From positions 1,180,501 to 1,244,500 of the forward strand of contig JAWQEG010000135.1 in the NCBI GenBank assembly GCA_033782935.1: a DNA stretch of 64,000 nucleotides. The letters run 5' to 3'. The position numbers and the translations under genes were made by a program. The notes beneath the pieces are model-generated. The model searched no databases. It had not been told where the DNA came from and saw nothing but the letters and a program-made list of their open reading frames with translations. Shown here in pieces: positions 1 to 10,279 of the stretch. The DNA is from Petrolisthes cinctipes (taxonomy: Eukaryota; Arthropoda; Malacostraca; Decapoda; Porcellanidae). How positions within the stretch are numbered: position 1 is the stretch's first letter; every line of letters begins with the position of its first letter.

Positions 1-58
1 TATATTTTGAAAATATTCTAGCACTGAGTAGGCATGTACAGATCGCTTCTGGGACCCC

Positions 59-73
59 AAAATATCGAATTTT
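59..73 (+). other. A/T dyad-symmetry element, repeated in each half-unit
   Basis: AAAATATCGAATTTT has AAAAT on one side and ATTTT on the other around a short centre. The half-B counterpart at 147-160 (AAAATATCGATTTT) is a cleaner dyad, with five-base arms around ATCG and an internal ATCGAT palindrome. The element is the best conserved piece between halves and units. Short dyads are a known feature of centromeric satellites without a CENP-B box; a role here is only inferred. Confidence 0.5.
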
Positions 74-117
74 CGGGTGTTTTGAGCCTGAATTTGAGAT
101 ATAAACGGGTACAGATG

Positions 118-131
118 ATGCATGCACATAT
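118..131 (+). other. Alternating purine-pyrimidine run with TGCATGCA palindrome
   Basis: ATGCATGCACATAT alternates purine and pyrimidine for 14 bases and contains the 8-bp palindrome TGCATGCA at 119-126. It occurs in half A of most full-length units with small changes such as GATGCATACACATG and GATGCATTTACAT. It is absent from every S1 and S3 unit, because the 29-bp deletion removes it. Such runs can adopt non-B structure; whether this one does is not known. Confidence 0.6.
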
Positions 132-146
132 CGACTTTGGACACTT

Positions 147-234
147 AAAATATCGATTTTTAGCATGTTTTGAGCCTATATTTTGAAAAAATTCTAGCAC
201 TGAGTAGGCATGTACAGATCACTTCTGGGACCCA
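147..234 (+). repeat. Half-unit B of the monomer (88 bp)
   Basis: This is the second half of the monomer, diverged from half A. It opens with AAAATATCGATTTT, which contains the ClaI palindrome ATCGAT, continues through GTTTTGAGCC and an A/T-rich tract, and ends with the GGCATGTACAG landmark and the GGGACCC run. Half B is the target of the S2 deletion, and its first 26 bp or so are lost in S3. Its length matches half A exactly in this unit. The one isolated 88-bp unit at 34344-34431 joins the start of an A half to the rest of a B half at their shared TGTTTTG, which independently shows that the two halves still pair as homologues. Confidence 0.85.
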
Positions 235-383
235 AAAATATCGATTTTTCGGGTGTTTTGAGGTTAAATCTGGGATATAAACGGGTACAGAAGATGCATT
301 TGCATATCGACTTTTGGGCACCTAAAAGATCGATTTTCAGTATGTTTTGAGCCTGTATTTTGAAAATACTCTAACACGGAGTA

Positions 384-531
384 GGCATGTACAGTTCGCT
401 TCTGGGACCCCAAAATATCGAATTTTCGGGTGTTTTGGGCCTTTAATTTGAGATATCGACTTTGGGGACCAAAAATATCGATTTTTTGCATGTTTTGGGC
501 CTATATTTTGAAAATATTCTAGCACTAAGTA
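384..531 (+). repeat. Short monomer class S1 (147-148 bp), first example
   Basis: Here GAGATAT is joined directly to CGACTTTGG. The segment that normally lies between, running from AAACGGGTACAG through TGCATGCACATAT, is missing (29 bp). In the full monomer the lost segment is bracketed by ATAT on both sides, so a single microhomology or slippage event explains the class. About 70 S1 units occur throughout the window, usually with GGGCC or TTGGCC in place of GAGCC, which suggests common descent followed by amplification. S1 typically closes a full+full+S1 trimer of 500 bp. It lacks the TGCATGCA palindrome. Confidence 0.93.
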
Positions 532-1562
532 GGCATGTACAGATCACTTCTGGGACCCAAAAATATCGAATTTTCGGGAGTTTTGAGCCTGAATTTGAGA
601 TATAAACGGGTACAGATGATGCATGCAAATATCGACTTTGGACACTTAAAATATCGATTTTTAGCATGTTTTGAGCCTATATTTTGAAAAAATTCTAGCA
701 CTGAGTAGGCATGTACAGATCGCTTCTGGGACCCAAAAATAACGAATTTTCGGGTGTTTTGAGGTTAAATTTGGGATATAAACGGGTACAGAAGATGCAT
801 TTACATTACGACTTTTGGGCACCTAAAAGATCGATTTTCAGTATGTTTTGAGCCTGTATTTTGAAAATACTCTAACACAGAGTAGGCATGTACAGTTCGC
901 TTCTGAGACCCAAAAATATCGAATTTTCATGTATTTTGAGCCTGAATTTGAGATATAAACGGGTACAGAAGATGCATCCACATATCGACTTTTGGGCACC
1001 TAAAAGATCGATTTTCAGTATGTTTTGGGCCTGTATATTGAAAATACTCTAACACGGAGTTGGCATGTACAGATCGCTTCTGAGACCCAAAAATATCGAA
1101 TTTTCGGGTGTTTTGATGTTGAATTTGGGATATAAACGGGTGCAGAAGATGCATACACATGTTGACTTTGGTCACCTAAAATATCGATTTTCAGCTTGTT
1201 TTGGGACTGTATTTTGAAAATACTCTAACACGGAGTAAGCAAGTACAGATCGCTTCTGGGACCCCAAAATATCGAATTTTCGGGTGTTTTGAGCCTGAAT
1301 TTGAGATATAAACGGGTACAGAAGATGCATCCACATATCGACTTTTGGGCACCTAAAAGATCGATTTTCAGTATGTTTTGGGCCTGTATATTGAAAATAC
1401 TCTAACACGGAGTTGGCATGTACAGATCGCTTCTGGGATCCCCAAAATATCGAATTTTTGGGTGTTTTTGGCCTGAATTTGAGATATCGACTTTGGGCAC
1501 CTGAAATATCGATTTTTAGCATGATTTGGGCCTATATTTTGAAAATATTCTAGCACTGAGTA

Positions 1563-2562
1563 GGCATGTACAGATCGCTTCTTGGACCCAAAATTATCGA
1601 ATTTTCGGGTGTTTTGAGGTTGAATTTGGGATATAAACGGGTGCAGAAGATGCATACCCATGTTGACTTTGGTCACCTAAAATATCGATTTTCAGCTTGT
1701 TTTGGGCCTGTATTTTGAAAATACTCTAACACGGAGTAAGCAAGTACAGATCGCTTCTGGGACCCCAAAATATCGAATTTTCGGATGTTTTGAGCCTGAA
1801 TTTGAGATATAAACGGGTACAGAAGATGCATCCACATATCGACTTTTGGGCACCTAAAAGATCGATTTTCAGTATGTTTTGGGCCTGTATATTGAAAATA
1901 CTCTAACACGGAGTAGGCATGTACAGATCGCATCTGGGACCCCAAAATATCGAATTTTTGGGTGTTTTTGGCCTGAATTTGAGATATCGACTTTGGGCAC
2001 CTAAAATATCGATTTTTAGCATGTTTTGGGCCTATATTTTGAAAATATTCTAGCACTGAGTAGGCATGTACAGATCGCTTCTGGGACCCCAAAATATCGA
2101 ATTTTCGGGTGTTTTGAGCCTGAATTTGAGATATAAACGAGTTCAGAAGAAGCATGCACATATCGACTTTTGGGGACCTAAATTATCGATTTTGAGCATG
2201 TTTTGGGTCTGTATCTTGAAAACATTCTAAATAGGAGTAGGGATGTACAGATCGCTTTTGGGACCCAAAAATACCGAATTTTCGGGTGTTTTGAGCCTGA
2301 ATTTGAGATATAAACGGGTACAGAAGATGCATGCACATATTGACTTTGGACACTTAAAATATCGATTTTCAGCATGTTTTGGGCCTGTAATTTGAAAACA
2401 TTCTAGCAATGAGTAGGCATGTACAGATCGCTTCTGGGCCCCCAAAATATCGAGTTTTTGGGTGTTTTGGACCTGAATTTGAGATATCGACTTTGGGTAC
2501 CTAAAATATCGATTTTTTGCATTTTTTAGACCTATATTTTGAAAATATTCTAGCACTGAGTA
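1563..2562 (+). repeat. Two successive 500-bp trimers
   Basis: The units 1563-1738, 1739-1915 and 1916-2062 (176+177+147) are followed by 2063-2239, 2240-2415 and 2416-2562 (177+176+147). Each trimer ends with an S1 unit. The first two units of each trimer differ in linked variants: AAGCAAGTACAG opens the second unit of the first trimer, and GGGATGTACAG opens the second unit of the next. The trimers are therefore related modules rather than very recent copies. Confidence 0.85.
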
Positions 2563-3208
2563 GGCATGTACAGATCGCTTCTGGGACCCAAAAATATCGA
2601 ATTTTCATGTGTTTTGAGCCTGAATTTGAGATATAAACGGGTACAGAATATGCATGCACATATCGACTTTTGGGCACCTAAAATATCGATCTTGATCATG
2701 TTTTGGGTCTGTATCTTGAAAACATTCTAACTTCGAGTAGGGATGTACAGATCGCTTCTGGGACCCAAAAATACCGAATTTTCGGGTGTTTTGAGCCTGA
2801 ATTTGAGATATCGACTTTGGGCACCTAAAATATCGATTTTTAGCATGCTTTGGGCCTATATTTTGAAAATATTCTAGCACTGAGTAGGCATGTACAGATC
2901 GCTTCTGGGACCCAAAATATCGAATTTTGGGGTGTTTTGAGCCTGAATTTGAGATATAAACGGGTACAGAAGATGCATGCACATATCGACTTTGGACACT
3001 TAAAATATCGATTTATAGCATGTTTTGAGCCTATATTTTGAAAAAATTCTAGCACTGAGTAGGCATGTACAGATCGCTTCTGGGACCCCAAAATATCGAA
3101 TTTTGGGGTGTTTTGGACCTGAATTTGAGATATCGACTTTTAGCACCTAAAATATCGATTTTTAGCATGTTTTGGGCCTATATTTTGAAAATATTCTAGC
3201 ACTGAGTA

Positions 3209-4208
3209 GGCATGTACAGATCGCTTCTGTGACCCCAAAATATCGATTTTTGGGGTGTTTTGAGCCTGAATTTGAGATATAAACGGGTACAGAAGATGCA
3301 TGCACATATCGACTTTGGACACTTAAAATATCGATTTTTAGCATGTTTTGAGCCTATATTTTGAAAACATTCTGGCACTGACTAGACATGTACAGATCGC
3401 TTCTGAGACCCAAAATTATCGAATTTTCGGGTGTTTTGAGGTTGAATTTGAGATATAAACGGGTACAGAAGGTGCATGCACATATCGACTTTTGGGCACC
3501 TAAAAGATCGATTTTCAGTATGTTTTGGGCCTGTATTTTGAAAATACTCTAACACGAAGTAGGCATGTACAGTTCGCTTCTGGGACCCCAAAATATCGAA
3601 TTTTAGGGTTTTTTGGGCCTGAATTTGAGATATCGACTTTGGGCACCTAAAATATCGATTTTTAGCATGCTTTGGGGCTATATTTTGAAAATATTCTAGC
3701 ACTAAGTAGGCATGTACAGATCACTTCTGGGACCCAAAAATATCGAATTTTCGGGTGTTTTGAGCCTGAATTTGAGATATAAACGGGTACAGATGATGCA
3801 TGCACATATCGACTTTGGACACTAAAAATATCGATTTATAGCATGTTTTGAGCCTATATTTTGAAAAAATTCTAGCACTGAGTAGGCATGTACAGATCGC
3901 TTCTGGGACCCAAAAATATCGAATTTTCGGGTGTTTTGAGGTTAAATTTGGGATATAAACGGGTACAGAAGATGCATCCACATATCGACTTTTGGGCACC
4001 TAAAAGATCGATTTTCAGTATGTTTTGGGCCTGTATATTGAAAATACTCTAACACGGAGTAGGCATGTACAGATCGCATCTGGGACCCAAAAATATCGAA
4101 TTTTTGGGTGTTTTTGGCCTGAATTTGAGATATCGACTTTGGGCACCTAAAATATCGATTTGTAGCATGTTTTGGGCCTATATTTTGAAAATATTCTAGC
4201 ACTGAGTA
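3209..4208 (+). repeat. Two successive 500-bp trimers
   Basis: The units 3209, 3385 and 3562 (176+177+147) and 3709, 3885 and 4062 (176+177+147) form two exact 500-bp steps. Both end in S1. The same 500-bp step reappears far away, at 36737-38736 and inside the twelve-monomer HOR of zone VII. The trimer therefore looks like an old, widely used building block of the array. Confidence 0.85.
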
Positions 4209-4561
4209 GGCATGTACAGATCGCTTCTGGGACCCCAAAATATCGAATTTTCGGGTGTTTGGAGCTTGAATTTGAGATATAAACGGGTACAGAAGATGCA
4301 TGCACATATCGACTTTTTGGCACCTAAAATATCGATTTTGAGCATGTTTTGGGTCTGTATCTTGAAAACATTCAAACTAGGAGTATGGATGTACAGATCG
4401 CTTCTGGGACCCAAAAATATCGAATTTTCGGGTGTTTGGAGCCTGAATTTGAGATATAAACGGGTACAGAAGATGCATGCACATATCGACTTCGGACACT
4501 TAAAATATCGATTTGTAGCATGTTCTGAGCCTATATTTTGAAAACATTCTAGCACTGACTA

Positions 4562-4719
4562 GACATGTACAGATCGCTTCTGGGACCCAAAATTATCAAA
4601 TTTTCTGGTGTTTTGAGGTTGTATTTGAGATATAAACGAGTGCAGAAGATGCATACACATGTTGACTTTGGGCACCTAAAAAATCGATTTTCAGCATGTT
4701 TTGGGCCTGCATCTGAGAA
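4562..4719 (+). repeat. Short monomer class S2 (158 bp), first example
   Basis: After the B-half GTTTTGGGCCTG the normal A/T-rich tract and CTAGCAC are replaced by CATCTGAG (here GCATCTGAGAAGG), a net loss of 18 bp. S2 units also carry linked changes: they open with CTAGACATGTAC, have CCAAAATTATC, TTTTGAGGTTG and CGAGTGCAGAA instead of the usual forms, and most later members contain CATGTTCAATTTGGGTACC with a KpnI site. This shared haplotype shows that S2 is one amplified lineage. About 50 copies follow, and they serve as landmarks for HOR phase. Confidence 0.92.
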
Positions 4720-5289
4720 GGCATGTACAGATCGCTTCTGGGACCCCAAAATATCGAATTTTCGGGTGTTTGAAGCCTGAATTTGAGATATAAACGGGTA
4801 CAGAAGATGCATGCACATATCGACTTTTTGGCACCTTAAAGATCGAACTTCAGTATGTTTTGGGCCTGTATTTTGAAAATACTCTAACACGGAGTAGGCA
4901 TGTACAGTTCGCTTCTGGGACCCCAAAATATCGAATTTTCGGGTGTTTTGGGCATGAATTTGAAATATCGACTTTGGGCACCTAAAATATCGATTTTTAG
5001 CATGTTTTGGGCTTATATTTTAAAAATATTCTGGCTCTGAATAGGCATGTACAGATCGCTTCTGGGACCCCAAAATATCGAATTTTCGGGTGTTTTGAGC
5101 CTGAATTTGAGATATAAACGGGTACAGAAGATGCATGCACATATCGACTTTTGGGCACCTAAAATATCGATTTTGAACATGTTTTGGGTCTGTATCTTGA
5201 AAACATTCTAACTAGGAGTAGGGATGTACAGATCGCTTCTGGGACCCAAAAATACCGAATTTTCATGTGTTTTGAGCCTGAATTTGAGA

Positions 5290-5960
5290 TATAAACGGGT
5301 ACAGAAGATGCATGCACATATCGACTTTGGACCCTTAAAATATCGATTTTTCGCATGTTTTGAGCCTATATTTTGAAAACATTCTAGCACTGACTAGACA
5401 TGTACTGATCGCTTCTGGGACCCAAAAATATCGAATTTTCGGGTGTTTTGAGGTTGAATTAGAGATATAAACGAGTGCAGAACATGCATACACATGTTCA
5501 ATTTGGGTACCTAAAATATCGATTTTTAGCATGTTTTGGGCCTGCATCTGAGTAGGCATGTACAGATCGCTTCTGGGACCCCAAAATATCGAATTTTCGA
5601 GTGTTTGGAGCCTGAATTTGAGATATAAACGGGTACAGAAGATGCATGCACATATCGACTTTGGACACTTAAAATATCGATTTTTCGCATGTTTTGAGCC
5701 TATATTTTGAAAACATTCTAGCACTGACTAGACATGTACTGATCGCTTCTGGGACCCAAAAATATCGAATTTTCGGGTGTTTTGAGGTTGAATTAGAGAT
5801 ATAAACGAGTGCAGAACATGCATACACATGTTCAATTTGGGTACCTAAAATATCGATTTTTAGCATGTTTTGGGCCTGCATCTGAGTAGGCATGTACAGA
5901 TCGCTTCTGGGACCCCAAAATATCGAATTTTGGGGTGTTTGGAGCCTGAATTTGAGATAT
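5290..5960 (+). repeat. Tandem dimer duplication, 334-bp step
   Basis: The segments around 5290-5623 and 5624-5957 are near-identical S2+full dimers. Both share private variants not common elsewhere: TTTTTCGCATG, TGTACTGATCG and GAATTAGAG. The S2 units start at 5397 and 5731, exactly 334 bp apart (158+176). Downstream of about 5955 the second copy diverges to a GGGCACCTAAAGGATCG form, which marks the end of the duplicated block. Confidence 0.85.
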
Positions 5961-6211
5961 AAACGGGTACAGAAGATTCATGCACATATCGATTTTTGGG
6001 CACCTAAAGGATCGATTTTCAGTATGTTTTGGGCCTGTATTTTGAAAATACTCTAACACGGAGTAGGCATGTACAGATCGCTTCTGGGACCCCAAAATAT
6101 CGAATTTTCGGGTGTTTTGGGCTGAATTTGAAATATCGACTTTGGGCACCTAAAATATCGATTTTTAGCATCTTTTGGGCCTATATTTTAAAAATATTCT
6201 GGCACTGAGTA

Positions 6212-6916
6212 GGCATGTACAGGTCGCTTCTGGGACCCCAAAATATCGAATTTTTGGGTGTTTTGAGCCTGAATTTGAGATATAAACGGGTACAGAAGAT
6301 GCATGCACATATCGACTTTTGGGCACCTAAAATATCGATTTTGAGCATGTTTTGGGTCTGTATCTTGAAAACATTCTAACTAGTAGTAGGGATGTACAGA
6401 TCGCTTCTAGGACCCAAAAATACCGAATTTTCATGTGTTTTGAGCCTGAATTTGAGATATAAACGGGTACAGAAGATGCATGCACATATCGACTTTGGAC
6501 ACTTAAAATATCGATTTTTAGCATGTTTTGAGCCTATATTTTGAAAAAAATCTACACTGAGTAGGCATGTACAGATCGCTTCTGGGACCCAAAAATATCA
6601 AATTTTCGGGTGTTTTGAGGTTAAATTTGGGATATAAATGGGTACAGAAGATGCATTTACATATCGATTTTTGGGCAACTAAAAGATCGATTTTCAGTAT
6701 GTTTTGAGCCTGTATTTTGAAAAAATTCTAACACTGAGTAGGCATGTACAGATCGCTTCTGGGACCCCAAAATATCGATTTTTCGGGTGTTTTGAGCCTG
6801 AATTTGAGATATAAACAAGTACAGAAGATGCATGCACATATTGACTTTGGGCACGTAAAATATCGATTTTCAGCATGTTTTGGGCCTGTATTTTGAAAAT
6901 ACTCTAACTAGGAGTA
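6212..6916 (+). repeat. Four-monomer segment, copy 1 of a 2864-bp-offset pair
   Basis: Unit lengths 177, 175, 177 and 176 match those of 9076-9780 exactly. Both copies share TAGTAGTAGGGATG, the TTTTCATGTG variant, a shortened TCTACACTGAG and TATAAATGGGTACAG. The offset of 2864 bp indicates a dispersed or formerly tandem duplication whose intervening units have since been rearranged. Confidence 0.85.
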
Positions 6917-9075
6917 GGCATGTACAGATCGCTTCTGGGACCCAAAAATATCGAATTTTCGGGTGTTTTGAGCCTGAATTTGAGATATAAACGGGTACTG
7001 AAGATGCATGCACATATCGACTTTGGACACTTAATATATCGATTTTTAGCATGTTCTGAGCCTATATTTTGAAAACATTCTAGCACTGACTAGACATTTA
7101 CAGATCGCTTCTGGGACCCAAAATTATCAAATTTTCTGGTGTTTTGAGGTTGAATTTGAGATATAAACGAGTGCAGAAGATGAATACACATGTTCAATTA
7201 GGGTACCTAAAATTTCGATTTTTAGCATGTTTTGGGCCTGCATCTGAGTAGGCATGTACAGATCGCTTCTGGAACCCCAAAATATCGATTTTTCGGGTGT
7301 TTGGAGCCTGAATTTGAGATATAAATGGGTACAGAAGATGCATGCACATATCGACTTTTGGGCACCTAAAAGATCGATTTTTAGCATGCTTTGGGGCTAT
7401 ATTTTGAAAATATTCTAGCACTAAGTAGGCATATACAGATCACTTCTGGGGCCCAAAAATATCGAATTTTCGGGTGTTTTGAACCTGAATTTGAGATATA
7501 AACGGGTACAGATGATTCAAGCACATATCGACTTTGGACACTTAAAATATCGATTTTTAGCATGTTTTGAGCCTATATTTTGAAAAAATTCTAGCACTGA
7601 GTAGGCATGTACAGATCGCTTCTGGGACCCAAAAATATCGAATTTTCGGTTGTTTTGAGGTTAAATTTGGGATATAAACGTGTACAGAAGATTCATTTGC
7701 ATATCGACTTTTGGGCACCTAAAAGATCGATTTTCAGTATGTTTTGAGCCTGTATTTTGAAAATACTCTAATACGGAGTAGGCATGTACAAATCGCTTTT
7801 GGGACCCCAAAATATCGAATTTTCAAGTGTTTTGGGCCTGAATTTGAGATATCGACTTTGGGGACCTAAAATATCGATTTTTAGCTTGTTTTGGGCCTAT
7901 ATTTTGAAAATATTCTAGCACTAAGTAGGCATGTACAGATCACTTCTGCGACTCCAAAATATCGAATTTTCGGGTGTTTTGAGCCTGAATTTGAGATATA
8001 AACGGGTACAGATGATGCATGCACATATCGACTTTTGGGCACCTAAAATATCGATTTTTAGCATGTTTTGGGTCTGTATCTTGAAAACATTCTAACTAGG
8101 AGTAGGGATGTACAGATCGCTTCTAGGACCCAAAAATACCGAATTTTCGGGTGTTTTGAGCCTGAATTTGAGATATAATCGGGTACAGAAGATGCATGCA
8201 CATATTGACTTTGGGCACCTAAAATATCGATTTTCAGCATGTTTAGGGCCAGTATTTTGAAAATACTCTAACATGGAGTAGGCATGTACAGATCGCTTTT
8301 GGGACCTCAAAATATCGAATTTTTGGGTGTTTTTGGCCTGAATTTGAGATATCAACTTTGGGCACCTAAAATATCGATTTGTAGCATGTTTTGGGCCTAT
8401 ATTTTGAAAATATTCTAGTATTGATTAGGCATGTATAGATCGCTTCAGGGACCCCAAAATATCGAATTATCGGGTGTTTTGGGCCTGAATTTGAGATCTA
8501 AACGGGTACAGAAGATGCATGCACATATCGACTTTTGGGCACCTAAATGATCGATTTTAAGTATGTTTTGGGCCTGTATTTTGAAAATACTCTAACACGG
8601 AGTAAGCATGTACAGTTCGCTTCTGGGACCCAAAAATATCGAATTTTCGGGTGTTTTGGGCCTGAATTTGAAATATCGACTTTAGGCACCTAAAATATCG
8701 ATTTTTAGCATGTTTTGGGCCTATATTTTGAAAATATTCTAGCACTAAGTAGGCATGTACAGATCACTTCTGGGACCCCAAAATATCGAATTTTCGGGTG
8801 TTTTGAGCCTGAATTTGAGATATAAACGGGTAGAGAAGATGCATGCACATATCGACTTTTGGGCACCTAAAATATCGATTTTGAGCATGTTTTGGGTCTG
8901 TATCTTGAAAACATTCTAACTAGGAGTATGGATGTACAGATCGCTTCTGGGACCCAAAAATATCGAATTTTCGGGTGTTTGGAGCCTGAATTTGAAATAT
9001 CGACTTTGGGCACCTAAAATATCGATTTTTAGCATGTTTTGGGCCTATATTTTGAAAATATTCTAGCACTAAGTA

Positions 9076-9780
9076 GGCATGTACAGATCGCTTCTGGGAC
9101 CCCAAAATATCGAATTTTCGGGTGTTTTGAGCCTGAATTTGAGATATAAACGGGTACAGAAGATGCATGCACATATCGACTTTTGGGCACCTAAAATATC
9201 GATTTTGAGCATGTTTTGGGTCTGTATCTTGAAAACATTCTAACTAGTAGTAGGGATGTACAGATCGCTTCTAGGACCCAAAAATACCGAATTTTCATGT
9301 GTTTTGAGCCTGAATTTGAGATATAAACGGGTACAGAAGATGCATGCACATATCGACTTTGGACACTTAAAATATCGATTTTTAGCATGTTTTGAACCTA
9401 TATTTTGAAAAAATTCTACACTGAGTAGGCATGTACAGATCGCTTCTGGGACCCAAAAATATCAAATTTTCGGGTGTTTTGAGGTTAAATTTGGGATATA
9501 AATGGGTACAGAAGATGCATTTACATATCGATTTTTGGGCACCTAAAAGATCGATTTTCAGTATGTTTTGAGCCTGTATTTTGAAAAAATTCTAGCACTG
9601 AGTAGGCATGTACAGATCGCTTCTGGGACCCCAAAATATCGATTTTTGGGGTGTTTTGAGACTGAATTTGAGATATAAACAGGTACAGAAGATGCATGCA
9701 CATATCGACTTTGGACACTTAAAATATCGATTTTTAGCATGTTTTGGGCCTGTATTTTGAAAATACTCTAACACGGAGTA
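9076..9780 (+). repeat. Four-monomer segment, copy 2 of a 2864-bp-offset pair
   Basis: This is the partner of 6212-6916, with the same order of unit lengths and the same private variants, including TAGTAGTAGGGATG, ATTTTCATGTG and the shortened TCTACACTGAG. Differences include the last unit, which has GGGGTGTTTTGAGAC here and CGGGTGTTTTGAGCC in copy 1. Confidence 0.85.
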
Positions 9781-10279
9781 GGCATGTACAGTTCGCTTCT
9801 GGGACCCCAAAATATCGAATTTTCGGGTGTTTTGGGACTGAATTTGAAATATCGACTTTGGGCATCTAAAATATCGATTTTTAGCATGTTTTAGGCCTAT
9901 ATTTTAAAAATATTCTGGCACTGAGTAGGCATGTACAGATCGCTTCTGGGACCCCAAAATATCGAATTTTCGGGTGTTTTGAGCCTGAATTTGAGATATA
10001 AACGGGTACAGAAGATGCATGCACATATCGACTTTTGGGCACCTAAAATATCGATTTTGAGCATGTTTTGGGTCTGTATCTTGAAAACATTCTAACTAGG
10101 AGTAGGGATGTACAGATCGCTTCTAGGACCCAAAAATACCGAATTTCATGTGTTTTGAGCCTGAATTTGAGATATAAACGGGTACAGAAGATGCATGCAC
10201 ATATCGACTTTGGACACTTAAAATATCGATTTTTAGCATGTTTTGAGCCTATATTTTGAAAACATTCTAGCAATGACAA

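Larger units (their letters stand above)
59..146 (+). repeat. Half-unit A of the monomer (88 bp)
   Basis: This is the first half of the monomer when it is opened at AAAATATCGA. Aligned with half B (147-234) without gaps, about 59 of 88 positions match by hand count. Blocks AAAATATCGA and GTTTTGAGCC are identical and GATGCATGCACATATCG pairs with TAGGCATGTACAGATCG. Half A alone carries TGCATGCA and a 14-nt run of strictly alternating purine and pyrimidine (118-131). Half A is the target of the S1 deletion. The 88-bp offset is exact, which supports an ancestral tandem duplication of an 88-bp sequence rather than chance similarity. Confidence 0.85.
31..206 (+). repeat. Reference full-length monomer (176 bp)
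   Basis: This is a representative full-length unit. In order it contains the landmark GGCATGTACAG, a GATCGCTTCTGGGACCCC segment, an AAAATATCGAATTTT dyad, GGGTGTTTTGAGCC, GAATTTGAGATATAAACGGG, an NsiI/SphI-type TGCATGCA palindrome (119-126), ATCGACTTTGG, a second dyad AAAATATCGATTTT, GCATGTTTTGAGCC, and an A/T-rich TATATTTTGAAAA tract before the next landmark. Roughly 245 units in the window are of this 176/177-bp class. The 177-bp members mostly carry an extra T in CGACTTTTGGGCACC. BsrGI (TGTACA), ClaI (ATCGAT) and NsiI (ATGCAT) sites recur at monomer spacing, so digestion should give a ladder. Confidence 0.95.
1..4385. repeat. Zone I: mostly 500-bp trimeric HOR (full+full+S1)
   Basis: Unit starts are at 31, 207, 384, 532, 708, 885, 1062, 1238, 1415, 1563, 1739, 1916, 2063, 2240, 2416, 2563, 2740, 2887, 3062, 3209, 3385, 3562, 3709, 3885, 4062 and 4209. 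The recurring pattern is 176+177+147, giving 500-bp steps (1563 to 2063 to 2563, and 3209 to 3709 to 4209). Between 2563 and 3209 the pattern shortens to full+S1 dimers. No S2 or S3 unit occurs here. No gene or non-satellite sequence is present. Confidence 0.9.
4386..10279. repeat. Zone II: mixed zone where S2 monomers first appear
   Basis: S2 units start at 4562, 5397, 5731 and 7093. The rest is full and S1 units, including a run of alternating 177+147 dimers from 8105 to 9253. Two internal duplications stand out: a 334-bp dimer around 5290-5960, and a pair of segments 2864 bp apart (6212-6916 and 9076-9780). No gene or foreign sequence is present. Confidence 0.88.

Noticed and set aside
59..90. 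CENP-B box in the ATTTTCGGGTGTTTTG region
   Set aside because: TTCG and CGGG are both present but overlap (TTCGGG) instead of having the required spacing, and the reverse strand also fails the core pattern. No unit I examined fits it.
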